Made by a program: the position numbers and the translations under genes. Source: Cristatella mucedo (Eukaryota; Bryozoa; Phylactolaemata; Cristatellidae). Taken from it: a DNA stretch of 64,000 nt. Under the pieces are notes generated by a model. The model was not told the DNA's origin, searched no databases, and saw nothing but the letters and a program-made list of their open reading frames with translations. This document shows positions 1-12,467 of the stretch, in pieces. Within the stretch, counting starts at the first letter, position 1, and each line of letters starts with the position of its first letter. The stretch covers positions 620,001 through 684,000 of the forward strand of contig WPIO01000030.1 of NCBI GenBank assembly GCA_009760855.2, written 5' to 3'.

Positions 1-115
1 CACTAATGTACACGCCTCACCTGTGGCCAATAGTTAAGCCATTTACGAAACACAGTCCAGTTCTAATACATGTTATAACTCGTGTCGTCTGCTACGAATG
101 ATCGAGCTCTCACAT
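1..115 (+). repeat. Fragment of an LTR-like repeat (family LT1)
   Basis: The stretch resembles 526-690 and 54,340-54,480. All three carry a block beginning CACTAATGTACACGCCTCAC or a close variant, then a GGCCAATAGTTAAGCCATT motif, and later a GAGCTCT(T/C) block. This copy stops at GAGCTCTCAC, where the reverse-strand tail of LINE family 2 begins, so it looks cut by that insertion or rearranged. The family is unnamed and its LTR nature is inferred from the longer copies. Confidence 0.45.
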
Positions 116-335
116 ATAATGTAATTTAAGGTATCTCTGTCTGTAACTCCACAAAGACACAACGACTATGTGGGTGTATGCAGGATAGTTTTGTCAAGCA
201 CACACACAGCCTAAGCGGCTTTTGGTATCCATTTGGTAGCCAAAAGACTTCATCTCATGCAACAAAGAGAAAGTGAGAAGCATAGCAGTGACAGGAGAGC
301 AGTCAGAGTTGAAGCAGTGAAGTGAAGTCAAGTGA
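116..335 (-). mobile_element. LINE family 2, 3'-end fragment
   Basis: Read on the minus strand, this matches the 3' end of the LINE at 18,890-20,756. It has the CTATGCTTCTCA block, the AAAGCCGCTTAGGCTGTG block, and an end resembling TTAAATTACAT. Related tails lie at 20,555-20,756, 30,190-30,420 and 36,685-36,850. It is a 5'-truncated copy with no catalytic part. Confidence 0.62.
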
Positions 336-480
336 AGTGTCATAAGCTCTTGCTCTCTCACCGCACTGGCGCTCGTCTCTGGCTCACTGCTCCAGGACAA
401 AGGAGTTTTTGCCCGCCGAGCAGTTGTTGTTCGCAGTAAAATTAAGCCAAGGCTGACGCGGCGCTACAGATGCAAATGTT
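336..480 (-). repeat. Dispersed repeat shared with 61,455-61,605
   Basis: On the minus strand this reads GGAGCAGTGAGCCAGAGAC, followed by an AGCGCCAG-type block and a run of GAG codon-like triplets. The same order occurs on the plus strand at 61,455-61,605, including an upstream block like GCGCCGCGTCAGCCTTGGCT. The match covers roughly 140 bases by eye. Its family is unknown. The short reading frame across it has no recognisable domain. Confidence 0.45.
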
Positions 481-484
481 GTGT

Positions 485-820
485 GCATCTGCGGCTTCTG
501 CTGTTGTAATTAGAGCAGCACCTGGTCACTAATTTATACCTCGCCTGCGGCCAATAGTTACGCTATTGGCGAAGCGCAGCCTACTCCTCCCCCGTGGCCA
601 ATAGTTAAGCCATTGACAAAGTGCAAGATCAGCCACCAACGCGCGTTATATTCCTGACACAGCGGCCGAGATTCACCGAGCTCTTGTATAAGTACGCTGT
701 GAGAGAAATAAAAATTTTGTCTTTTGTACCGCTCACATTCGCACTGCGTCTCCGCGAGACTCAATTAGAGCTCCCGCCGCCGGAGCCACAGAAGTACCAC
801 ACAAATACCCCACAGTTTTT
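485..820 (+). repeat. LTR-like repeat with TATA and poly(A)-like motifs (LT1)
   Basis: Blocks here recur in the same order at 54,265-54,560: a TCTGCGGCTTCT block, GGCCAATAG, GAGCTCTTGTATAAGTACGC, an AGAGAAATAAAA block, and a GAGACT...GAGCTCCCGCCGCC block. A TATA-like TATAAG followed about 20 bases later by AATAAA is the usual arrangement around the R region of an LTR. No TG...CA ends, primer-binding site or target duplication could be fixed. A solo LTR is the preferred reading and any other dispersed repeat is possible. Confidence 0.4.
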
Positions 821-1651
821 ACCACGCGCCTTGACGGTCGTTTATACTGCCGATGTATTTTTATGAGAAGAAATTTATCGCGTTACTTCAGCGCCAGACA
901 TCAACCTACGACTGCTTTATCGCCGCTAAGAAACGAAGACGTTCTACTCGCTTCCCAGTGCTAGAATGTTTGTTTTATAAGTGTCAGGCTGCTCACCGTC
1001 CCTAAAATAAAGCTGAAAATATAAGCTTATTCGACCGCCTCATTTATATAGCGACTGAAAAGCAATAGCTGCTACTACCATGCTTACACTGTGCAACATT
1101 AGATGGCATGCTCCAGCACTCAACCCATGACATATCTCGTAAAATCATGACCTGCATCGTAAGTTGCTAACCCTGCGACCCTAGGCTAAAACCCTAGGCA
1201 CTTAAACAAAAGATCGCAAGCGGCTCTGATCCGGCATTCATTTCGCACCTTGGCTTGAAGTTTCAAGCTCCCAGTACAGCAGGCACAATAGTCGATTGGC
1301 TCTATCCCAGCCTGATTCGACAAATATATCGAAACACTCCCATGGAAAGTGTATGGTGCGAGAGGCACAATTTGGTAGCTAATTTCTGCTGCGTTTGCAA
1401 AACAAGTGATTGGTCAGAAATTCTAGGTTACTTTATATGCACAGCTCAGTCGGCGATAGCTTTACACCTACCTGTATTTCGAACCTATGAGATTATAAAC
1501 CTGAGGTAAATACATCAAAGTTCATCACCATTGGCTGGTTGAAACGTTAAATATTTATGCAGCTGACCTTTGAACAGGAGTGCAAGATATCTCTTACGGT
1601 GCGTGATCTTCGCAGATGGCTGTCCGGCGTTAGGTGCTGTGTGAATACACA
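821..1651. other. No gene seen
   Basis: There is only scattered short open frame. An AATAAA lies near 1,005. No splice-supported coding exon, RNA gene or recognisable repeat was found. Confidence 0.5.
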
Positions 1652-1856
<205 letters not shown>

Positions 1857-3516
1857 AACGAAACTATGGGGAAGCTACTTAAAGCCCAACACCATCCTGT
1901 CCCGGCAAAGATGGCCGCTGGCGACTCTCGCTCGGTTAGGGCAAGATGAGTGGCAGTTCGATTGAACCCTATTGTATCAACGTCGAAAGCACCAACAATA
2001 ACAGGGGAATTAAACAGAACTAGTGGGGCGCAAGTTACTTTCTTCTACGGTGGAAACATGGAAAACTACATAGCCAGCCTTTTCAAAGTGGAAGGCTACT
2101 TTCGGACCGAAATAATATTGAAGGCGATGAGAAATCTGCACAAATAACAGCAACGATGACATTAGTATGACAGTTGCTGCATTCTGTGGACTCAAGAGCT
2201 TGGCACATCTCTGTTCGCCGAGGGATCCCTCTCACAGAGAGGGATGTCGAACAACATGCTTAAGGGAATGTGGAAAACACAAGCCATAACAGGGAGCGTG
2301 CTTTTGTCCAGCTACGCTCGGGCAATAGGTCCTCATGACCTTCGGGTGGCTACATCGTCGGCCAACCCCAACCAGTCATCCAGATGCTGTACAGAGTGAC
2401 TCAACAGTGCCAGATCCCACGTCTCGGCAGACAAAAGTCTGACCCCCAAATACTAAGACTAAAAGGCGCCACCCACCTCCGGGCATCCCGAACTTTAGGT
2501 CCCGGGCCAGCCGGTGACCTCCATTGCACCACAGCCATCTTATACCACCGAACGTCGAATCGGTACATGCAAGTAAACGTTTCTTTGTGGGCATATTTTT
2601 ATCATTGATTGTACTTTCACACTCATAGTTGAACGGACGATTTTATTCAAAATGTGATTTGAAGCTTGTTTAACCTTATCAGTTAGCTTACGACTGTCGC
2701 CAAGTTAATCAGTGCTACCCAAAACTGGTGAAATATTAGCCTGGATGTTGCTTAGTTGCACTTCGTGGTTAGAGCTAGTCCTGCAGCATAGAACTCAATA
2801 TGTCTTACTGCAAGTGGTGTGGTGGTGGTATTTTGATGATTTTCTTCGGATGTGCATTAATACAAGGTTCTTTGATTCGCGTATCTAGTGCTGGAAATAG
2901 TTATACGCATCTTAGAGAAGCAGCTGCCATAACATAGCAAAAACGGGTGAGCAGAAATCGTGTGGCTGTGTATGGCTTCAGCTGCTTGTAGGTACCTAAT
3001 CTCCGGCATTACGTAGACCTATATTGTTGAAAAAGTTTAGAAGCTTCTCCGAAATACTGCTCTTGGTTTTCCATATTAATTCATCCGTGTATTTTCAATC
3101 GCTGGGTTATCGATGCTTACCCATTACTTTGTGGGCTGACCTGTCTAGCACATTTTGCCAACCGAGCATAAGGACGTGAACATGAAAGAAGACAAAATCT
3201 TAAATGCGCGACCCCTTGTACTTACAAGTTGCCGAACAAAATTCTGTAAAATAAATCCCGTAGCCCGAGCTGGAGTTAAATTTTTATGCAGCTGTCCTTT
3301 CAAATGCTGTTGGTAAGAAATGCAGTTGCTAGCTTGTGCATAGATCTGAACAGAGCTGAATTCTAGAGATCGTACGATTGTAAGTGAGGCTAAGGCGGTA
3401 GGCTTCCTCCCATCTGACCACCTTATGTCCTAGCTGTAGCAGATCAATCCACCACTCAGCGACGTGTGGTGGCTCTCGAAGCCTTTGGGCGTTACCAGCA
3501 CAGGTTAACCATGATG
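1857..3516. other. No gene seen
   Basis: Unique-looking sequence with short random frames. No splice-consistent exon, tRNA-like box pair or transposon end was recognised. Confidence 0.5.
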
Positions 3517-4587
3517 CTTTGATCCCTCCCAGCCTTCGAGCACCTCAAATTCTCTCAACTCACTTGCTGCATGCATTGATGACATCCGATCATGGATGGC
3601 AGCAAATTTTCTAAAACTAAACGATGATAAAACTAACTTACTAGTTATGGGCAAACCTAGTGTTATTCAGAAATTGGAAAGGCTGACTTTCAAAATTGGC
3701 TCTGCCAGCATATCTCCAGTTGCATCAGCTCGAAATCTAGGTGTCATATTCCAAAGCGACCTCTCTTTAGACGACCACATCAGCTCCACAGTCAAATCAG
3801 CCTATTTTCAGCTTCATAACATTGCTAAAATTAGGGCTTGTTTAGATAAGGATACCACGTCCAAGTTGGTCCATGCATTCGTGACATCTCGTCTCGACTT
3901 CTGCAACTCACTGCTTACTGGCCTACCAGCATGTGCGATCAGGCGATTGCAGCTGGTGCAAAACTCTGCAGCTAGGCTTGTCTGTCGTGAGCGTCGCAGT
4001 TGCCACATTACTCCACTTCTCGCCGACCTGCACTGGTTACCAGTCAAGCAACGAATTGACTTCAAGGTTTTGTCGCTCACTTTTAGGTCTCTTCATTCTA
4101 TGGCTCCAGCCTATCTTTCAGAGATACTACCCAATCAGGCAAAGCATCGTACCACTCGCTTTTCGGAATCCAACAGTCTAGAAATACCTCGTACAAACCT
4201 TAAATCCTTTGGAGACCGTGCATTAGCTCGTATGCTCCCACAGCCTGGAACTCCCTCCCAACTTGCATCAGAACATCCCCTGACCTGACCACATTTAAAA
4301 GAAACTTAAAAACATACCTATTTAGTACAGCATTTAGTGGGTCCTTGTGATTCGTCCTCGATGTGCTTATGCGTGCTGACACTGTTCATGCTGCCACTAA
4401 CCACATTTGCATGCTGACCCAGTGCATGTAACCCCTAACCATGTTATTCATTTTGTTTGTTTTTCAAGCATGATTTTACTTACTATTCTATTGTGTATCA
4501 CTTTGCAGCAAATGTAAAGCGCCTAGAAAGAGATTAAGTTCTCTGAGGGTGCTTTATCAAGTGCAATATTATTATTATTATTATTAT
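3517..4587 (+). mobile_element. LINE family 1 (L2/CR1 group), copy 1, 5'-truncated
   Basis: The sequence encodes the region after the catalytic core of an L2/CR1-type reverse transcriptase. It includes the conserved patches NLGVIFQSDLSLDDHI and SRLDFCNSLLTGLP, then LHWLPVKQRIDFKVL and FRSLHSMAPAYL. The frame runs from about 3,596. Near 4,224 it is shifted by loss of one T relative to the copy at 7,228, so the C-terminal patch is lost. A 3' UTR follows with AAATGTAAAGCGCCTAG, an AAGTTCTCTGAGGG block and a final (ATT)n run, the typical tail of this group. It begins at the same internal point as position 6,525 of copy 2. It is a dead fragment whose 3' end is close to the tails at 33,750 and 51,267. 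Confidence 0.9.
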
Positions 4588-4690
4588 GCAGTCCACCCTT
4601 TGGCATGGTACAGCTACTGATCAGCATTTGCATCTCCCTGATGCACCGAAACACCCTGATTACTATACACATGGTCTCTCAGGCATGCCC

Positions 4691-4691
<1 letters not shown>

Positions 4692-4780
<89 letters not shown>

Positions 4781-4835
4781 TATACACCCATACCCACAAA
4801 CACACACACACACTCACACACACAGACAAATACGC
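4692..4835. repeat. (CA)n microsatellite
   Basis: About 96 bases of pure CA are followed by an imperfect CA/CACT stretch. Frames of His/Thr here are repeat artefacts. Confidence 0.97.
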
Positions 4836-5219
4836 ACGCTCTCCTGTGATATTACATGGTGATCTATTTCGCTCATTAAAAGGTTACAACTTAAAAATTA
4901 GTTGCTTTTTTAGTGCTATTTCAAGCTAAAAATACTACACACTTCCGGCGACGAAAATGGTTAAGATATCGAAGAATCCAGATTAATTTGTCATGTCCGA
5001 AAGGATTAAAATTGTAGAACTTCTTCAGCGAAGTCTTGGAGCAGAACGAGTATCAGATACAATTGAAGTTCGCAAACAACCAGCGCGAGATGCGGGCACA
5101 CATTCTGCTTACCTCGTTATAGATATAAGCAACCTGCGGCAGACTGGCAGTTATGAAGTGGTGATCTCAAGTTTTGCAGCTTTTGATACTATGGTCGAGC
5201 TGTGGGCAGCATAGTGGGC

Positions 5220-7590
5220 TTAGTTCAACGCGTTCGCACGGGCGCACTCCATGCCGATCTGTCATCATTGGTAGATAGCTAGAACACGACAGTAGCTGAC
5301 ACGCTGACAAGTAGACACGCTCGCCTAGTTTGCACCTTTGAATTAGGACACTGTGCGCCCTCGCACAGTCAGCCTAGTTTACCACAGACATTAAAATAGC
5401 CAGGTCTACTAAGCGAAAGCTTGAGAAAGTATACAAAAGATCCGGACTGACTGTCCATCGACAGGCAAATGAACACTACTTTAGGTCGTACCGATCGATC
5501 CTAGCAAAGGCCAAGTCTAGCTTAAATAAAAACACTGTTGAATCACAGATGCACTATCCAAAAAGGCTGAGATCGACGATCAACCGTCTCCTCAACCGCT
5601 CTCAGATTAGCGCAGCTCCTTACCAGATGATCATTGTGAGGATCTAGCCGATCGGTTATCTTGATTCTTTGTGCGGAAGATAGACAAGATCAGGGAGTCC
5701 ATCCCTGAGATGACAACATCCCCCCTAAAATGCCGTTCCACGATTCCTGGCTGCACCTCAATGTCTACATTTAGGCAGATCACTGGTGATCTCTTCCAGA
5801 AGTTTGTATCCCTATCAAAGAAGACAACAAGTCCTCTGGGCCCTATTCCCACTGTCCTGCTCCTACGTTGCATTGATCCGCTACTGCCATGCATAACTAA
5901 CATCATCAATATGTCAATAGCCTCAGGTCATGACCCAGCACCTTTCAAAAAAGCTATAGTCAGGCCACTTCTTAAGAAAGCCACACTAGACCAAGAGAAC
6001 TTGAGCAACTACCGCCCAGTCTCCGTTCTACCATTTCCATTAAAGACAGTGGTATGGGTCGTTGCGGACCAGCTGAATTCATATCTTGAAACTTCAAACC
6101 TTGCTAGTAAGTTCCAGTCTGGCTTTAGAGCTAATCACTCAACAGAATCAGTATTGCTTAGGGTGTACAAAGAACTACTTGGGAATGCAGACATAGGTAA
6201 AGTGTCTCTACTTGTTTTGCTCGTTCTTTCGGCCGCTTTTGATACTATCGATCACAAAGTTCTTTTAGAGCGCCTCTTATCTCGCCTGGGCATCACTGGT
6301 ACTGCTCTGCAATGGTTCAAGTCCTATCTCAGTGGGAGGCTCCAGTGTATTGACGTGAATGCACGAAGCTCATCCGAGGTACCTCTGAAATATAGGGTAC
6401 CTCAGGGCTACGTGCTACGTCCGGTTCTTATCACGGTTTATACTCTCCGTCTTGCTGATGCGATTGCCAAACACAATCTAGGCTTTCACTTCTATGCGGA
6501 TGACACTAAGTTGTACCTTTGCTTTGATCCCTCCCAGCCTTCGAGTACCTAGAATTCTTTCAACTCACTTACTGCTTGTATTGGTGACATCAGCACATGG
6601 ATGGTAGCAAATTTTCTAAAACTAAACGATGATAAAACTAACTTACTAGTTTATTGGCGAACCCAGTCTGATTGAGAAATTGGAAAGACTGACACTCAGT
6701 ATTGGCTTTGCCAGTTGGTCTCCCATTGAATACGCTTGAAATCTAGGTGTCCTGTTCTAACGCGACCTCTCGTTAGACGACCACATCAGCTCCACGGTCA
6801 AGTCTGCCTACTTTCAGCTGCATAACATTGCTAAAATTCGGACTTGTTTAGATAAGGATACCACGTCTAAGTTGGTCCATGCATTTGTGACATCCCGTCT
6901 TGACTTCTGTAACTCACTGCTTGCTGGCCTACCGGCATGTGAAATCAGGCGATTATAGCTGGTGCAAAACTCTGCCGCTAGGCTTGTTTGTCGTGAGCGT
7001 CGCAGTTGCTACATCACAACACTTATCGCCGGCCTGCACTGGCTACCAGTCAAGCAACGGATTGACTTCAAGGTTTTGTCGCTCACTTTTAGGTCCCTTC
7101 ATTCTATGGCTCCAGCCTATCTGTCAGATATACTACCCCATCAGGCCAAGCATCGTGCCACCCGCTGTTCGGAATCCAACAGTCTAGAAATACCTCATAC
7201 AAACCTTAAATCCTTTGGAGACCGTGCATTTAGTTCATATGCTCCCAAAGCCTGGAACTCCCTCCCGACCTGCGTCAGAACATCCCCTGACCTGACCACA
7301 TTTAAAAGGAACCTAAAAACAAACCTATTTAGGACAGCATTTAGTGGGTCCCTGTGATTCGTCCTTGATGTGCTTATGCGTTCTGACACTGTGCATGCTG
7401 CCACTAACCATATTTGCATGCTGACCCTGTACATGTCACCCCTAACCATGTTATTCCTGTCTATGAAGTGTGATATTACTCACCATTCAATCGCGCTTCC
7501 CTTTGCAGCAAATGTAAAGCGCCTAGACAGAGATTGAGTTCTCTGAGGGCGCTTTATCAAGTGCTTTATTATTATTATTATTATTATTAT
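5220..7590 (+). mobile_element. LINE family 1 (L2/CR1 group), copy 2, longest copy
   Basis: This copy covers the linker after the endonuclease, the reverse transcriptase and the C-terminal region. A continuous frame from about 5,671 to 6,552 shows, in order, a VRKIDKIRESIPEM-like linker, SNYRPVSVLPF, FQSGFRANHSTES, SAAFDTIDH, and the catalytic YADD at 6,493-6,504. It is inactive. The first Asp of motif A reads Val (LVLLVLSAAFD), the PQG loop is altered, a stop follows at about 6,550, and the C-terminal part from 6,600 to 7,357 is broken by shifts and stops. The 3' UTR at 7,500-7,590 carries the AAAGCGCCTAGA block and an (ATT)n tail. The 5' end is uncertain. No endonuclease core was recognised upstream of 5,220. 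Confidence 0.9.
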
Positions 7591-8285
7591 GCCTGACGGA
7601 AAACTTGAGAAAGTATTTTTGGTATGCCTGTCGTAGGTAGTCTACAATTGCTTAGCTTTGAAGCAAAATCGATATCCTAAAGTGATAAATATAAAGCTTG
7701 GGCAGATCGAAAACTACATGAGTGTGCAGTTCCGCCCTATGGGCATTGTCATTGGAGCAGGATCAAAATCGGACCTGTAGCGACAGGCTGACGAGTCTAT
7801 CTAAACGCTCGGGGCCCGCATTCATCAAGAGGCATCGGCGTGTGATTATTTGTCAATTAAGGATCCCCTGGGTTAAGCACTCCGCAAGAAATTCGTTTGC
7901 TTCAAGGGCGATGCGATGAATTTTTCCTCGAAGCGTTGCTTCCAAACTATTAAGGCTGATATACTGTGATTAACTTCTTCCGTATAGATTGCCTTCGAAG
8001 TGGGGGAATCGATGACGGCCGTAAAAGTTGCTGATTGTAAGCAGAAACCATAGCATATTAAAGCTTTACAGCTTACCTACACTTTTTATCGGCACCGCCA
8101 TGATATGGCTGAGAATACCACGGACCGGCTTCCCACCCAATCAGTACCGCCATCGAGTCGGTGCTCGAGGCCGGTGGTGTGGCTTACAGCCTTAGCGAGA
8201 CAATGGGCCTTTGTGCAGGCTCGTGCTGAAACTGCGGCAGCCTTGAGCATTGCTGTCAGAGCTGCCGTTTTTTAAATGCTGTCTG
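7591..8285. other. No gene seen
   Basis: No coding frame, repeat or RNA gene could be supported between the LINE tail and the start of the satellite-like array. Confidence 0.5.
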
Positions 8286-8289
8286 CAAT

Positions 8290-9240
8290 TTTTGCTCGGT
8301 ATCTAAGGGTTCAATGAATTACCACAATCAACCACAATCTGCTCGAACTAGGCTCACATCAACCGAACAAAAGCATTACCGAGCTCAAAATTTTCGCTGA
8401 AGTTGTATTCCACCTTCAAATTTATCTATCTACCAATTTTCATGTCGCTTCGCGTACATGCACCTATGCAAATGAGCTTCAACGCCGGACGCCTGTACCG
8501 CAATCCACCACAATCCATTCTAGTTCCCGTCAAATCCATCACAAATCAGCTCCGTATAGCTCCAAAACGTCTAGAATATCAAACTACGCTGTGCGCACAA
8601 TGTACCCAGAACATTTTTTCGGATTCCGCTTGCATCTTCTTACAAAGTCCACTGAAATAAAATTGTGGTGCCCAGGCTAATACGCAGTCCTCCGCAATGC
8701 ACTGCATTCCATCACAAAACGAAAAAAATCTTGTTCGAAAAGCTTCTTTCTTTATTGCATATGACAGCACACTCTGCAACAATTGCACTTAAAAAGTTTC
8801 ACTTGCATTAGCAAGGCCATTTTCGTGCGATTTGCTACAATCCACTGCACAAGCCCGGGCCAACACAGCAATCCACTTCAATCCACCGCATACAAATTCG
8901 AAATATATTGCATTGAGCTCCAGTTTGTATTGCATATTAAAGTGCACCTCGCTGTATGCACAGCCACGTCAAATAAAAAATGTGTACATCTTCGCACTGT
9001 GGCATTGGGCGGCAATCGTCTTAAGTGAACAGGAAAACTACTGCAATCTGCTGTATTCCACTGCAAATCATTCTCAAATCGCCATCGCGAAGCTCTATTT
9101 AACATTGCATATAGGACTAGGCTCAGTTGAAAGTGCATCCACAAAAGTTTGCTCTACTGAGCACATCTACGTGCTGTCATGAAGTGAATTGCAATCGAGT
9201 GCAACGGCCCGGTCCTATACCACAATCCACCTCAAAGCAA
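8290..9240 (-). repeat. Satellite-like divergent tandem repeat (SatA), inverted part
   Basis: Units repeat at roughly 170-180 bases and are marked on this strand by CAATCCACCACAATCC-type blocks. The 8,402-8,600 stretch is the reverse complement of about 11,880-12,110. Shared blocks include CAAATTTATCT, TATGCAAATGAGCTT, CCGGACGCC and TAGTTCCCGTCAAATCC. The end GTGCAACGGCCCGGTCC near 9,200 mirrors GGGACCGGGCCGTTGCA near 11,260. The array therefore contains long inverted arms around a core of direct units. No coding content. Confidence 0.75.
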
Positions 9241-12200
9241 GCATTTTAAATTAAGTATATTACATTAGATATACTATCGCACTTTAAAAAAGTGCTATAA
9301 AATACCTGATGTGTACTTTAGCTTTGCACAGCCTAGGTGTAGTGGATTTGCCACGGATTGCAGAAGATTGCTGTATTGACATGGGTTATTGCCGTTAATT
9401 GCAAGGCAGCGACCCAGTGCTGGCTTTACCAATGGAATTTCCTGGGTGCACCAGAAATAGTCTACACAAAGTCTAAAAGCGAGCGTCACCCAGTAGCGTC
9501 CAATCTATTTTTAATGGACCGTTATAGATTTCGGCATTTTCCCATGTTGTTACCCTCGATTGCCGCACATTGCCCATGAATGTAAGTTCGACTTTGGTTG
9601 AAAGAATACGGTGGCACTTTAATAAACCGCACCTTTAATACGCTAGAAAAATTAAATCTTCTCAAGCCAGCTTTGTTTGTAATTGTAAAAAATAATCATT
9701 GATTACTGTATTGGTTCGGAAAATTGACGTTGATTGCCGTGCATTGCCCTCGATGGTGCCTTTGTCGATTGTTTAAAAGAATGTGGCTGCACTTTTAATG
9801 CAGTGATGTGCAATACGCAAAAAAAGTTGGAGCTTCTTTCAGCAACTATCGGTCTTTGTAACGGACCGTTATGAATTGGCGTATTTCCCCAGACCATTGC
9901 CGTCGATTTCCGTGCATTGCCGTCGACTGAACTCGCACAATGGGTGAAAATTATGCGCGCGTGCACACGTACATGTGACGTGGAGTGGGAGTTGCAGTTT
10001 ATTGCAGCCAATCTTCTCAATTTTTCGCGGATTGCTCTGTCGACCCCTACCATTGCTGTTGACTGCCGTGCATTGCTGACAGTTAACCAGCAAAGCATCT
10101 TGAAAATGCCATGGTTTGACTTTGGACGCAGCAGAATGTTATATGTAATGACAATTGGGGGTTCGCACTGCTAATTTCTCGTCAATTGACCGTGAATTTT
10201 GGTATTGACCCTGTCCATTGCTTTTAATTGTCACTTGGTGCGTTCGATTGTACGTGCGCGATTGGTTGAAAGGATGTGGTGGCATTTAAACACAGTTCAC
10301 TGTGACAGGTAAGATAAATTTGAGCTTGGCCCAGTCACTTCCCAGTGATTTGCGACGGATCATAATGGATTGGCGTATTTTACCCAGACCATTGCAGTCG
10401 ATTGCCATGCATTGTCCAAGATTGAATGGTTAGAGCAGGTTGAATGGGTTGAAAGTATGTGCACGCCAGTGAGATGTTACGTCGAACGAGTATGGCAGCT
10501 TGGTGCAGCTGATCTGTCATCGATTTGCTTCATATTGCGGAATTGGTCCCTGCCATTGAAGTCGATACCTGTGCATAGTTAACGATTAACGTGCCAAATA
10601 GCTTGAAAGTGCTACGATTTCGCTGTTAGCACAAATAAATGCGAAATGGGATGACAATTTGCACTTCGTGCAGCCAATTTATCGTCGACTTGCCACGGAC
10701 TGTTGTGGATTGCTGCTTCGAGCCGAGCCGTTGCCGTAGATTGCCATGCATTGCCAGAGGTTCTACGAGTGAAACTGCTTAAAATGATGTTAAAAAGTGT
10801 GCTTTGAAATATGTATTCAAAGTTGGTGCATTGCGACACCGATTTCAGGGCATTTTGCATCAGATTGCTGTAGATTGAGGTACTGGCCCTGGCTATTTCA
10901 GTCAATTGCAGTGCATTGCTGCCGAATGGCCGACGCAATTGTTGTGAAGTTGTGCAGTTGCACAGTAACCGAAGATTAGAGCAACGTGCAATCACTATTA
11001 GAGCTTAAAGTGTACGTATTCTCGTCGTGTTTCGGCGGGCTACGGCGGATTGACATACTGGCCCGGGCAGTGGCAGTCGATTGCTGTGCATTGCTGCAGA
11101 ATGTTAGAGGTAATTACAGTTAAGTTATGCTGTTATACAATAACCGAGGAGTAGAGCAGCTTAAAATCATAATTAGAGCTTCAAATCTACGCTTTCTGGT
11201 CACTGTGCAGCGGATTGCAGCGAATTTCGGCGGACTGAAGTGGATTTCGGTATGGGACCGGGCCGTTGCAGTCGATTGCAATTAATTGCATGACACCGCG
11301 TAGGGGTGCACAGTAGAGTAAACTTTTGTGGGCGCACTTTGAACTAAGTCTAATTCTATATGCAATATCAAATACAGTTTCGCGATGGGGATTTGAGGAT
11401 GATTTGCAGTGGAATAGAGTGGATTGTGGTACTTTTCCAGGTAATTTCAGACGATTAATGCCCATTGCCACAGTGCGAGGATGCACAGTTTTTTCATCTT
11501 ACACGGTTGGGTGCACAGCAAGGTGAGCTTCAATATGCAATACAAACTGGGGCTCGGCGCTACGTATTTCGATTTTGTTAATGCGGTGGATTCGGTGGAT
11601 AGAAATGGATTGCGGTATTAGCCCGGGCTGCTGCAGTCGACTGCAGTGCAACGCACGAGAGCGGCAGTGCCAATGCAAGTGAAAATTTTTTAATTGTAAT
11701 TTTCGCAGAGTGTGCTGTCATAGGCAATAAAAAAGGAGCTTTTCAAACAGGACTTTTTTTGTTTGACGGTGGAATGCAAGGGATTTCGGTGGTTTGCTGT
11801 ATTGGCCTGGGTCTCCGAAATCTTATTTCAGTTAAATTCGTGAGAACGCGTGAGTGGAGTCGAGCAAAGGTTTCTATGTATATTGTATGCACCGCGTAGT
11901 TTGATATTCCAAACTTCTTGGAGCTATGCCAGGTTGATTTGTGATGGATTTGACGGGAACTAGAATGGATTTCGGTGGACTGTGGTGGATTGCGGTGCTG
12001 GCGTCCGGTGTCAAAGCTCATTTGCATAAGTGCGCGTGCGAGAAGCAAATTAAAATTTGGTGGAGAGATAAATTTGAACGTGTACTTCAATATTAGCTCG
12101 AAATATGAGCTCGGCAACGCTTACGTCTCTGGTCGTTGTTTGCCTAATTGGAATGGATTTCGGTAATTCGTCGAACCAAGCCATTATGGACTTGTCAGTC

Positions 12201-12466
12201 GGAAAACGAAGCATTTTGCATTAAGCAGATTACATTAGGTAGAGCATTGCACTATAAAAAGTGCGATGCGATACATGATGTATACTTTAGCTTTGCACAG
12301 CCTAAGTACAGTCGATTTACGACGGATTTCAGAGATTGATGTGTTAGCATTGGTACTTGCCGTTGATTGCATTGCAGTGACCGTGAGTTAGCATTATCGA
12401 TGGCATTTCCTGGGTGAACCGACAATATAGTATACACGAACAAGAAATCTAAATGGGAGCGTCTGC
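9241..12466 (+). repeat. Satellite-like divergent tandem repeat (SatA), direct part
   Basis: A motif close to CATTGCAGTCGATTGC followed by GTGCATTGC recurs near 9,390, 9,545, 9,725, 9,890, 10,050, 10,210, 10,385, 10,550, 10,725, 10,885, 11,060, 11,255, 11,435 and 11,620. Spacing is about 155-195 bases. Between markers the units share a GTTGAAAG-type block and TGCACAGT or TGCACTTTTAA blocks. Segments 9,245-9,490 and 12,195-12,465 also match each other directly, sharing GTATACTTTAGCTTTGCACAGCC or a close variant. The units are strongly diverged, so the array is old. A LINE joins abruptly at 12,468. Confidence 0.8.
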
Positions 12467-12467
12467 T

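Noticed and set aside
4993-5214. 73-codon frame upstream of LINE copy 2
   Set aside because: It has an ATG and a stop but no recognisable domain. It could be unique sequence or the decayed 5' side of the LINE, so no CDS is called.
8403-12339. Many 60-130 codon frames in both directions
   Set aside because: They lie in the SatA tandem repeat and repeat with its units. None has a domain.
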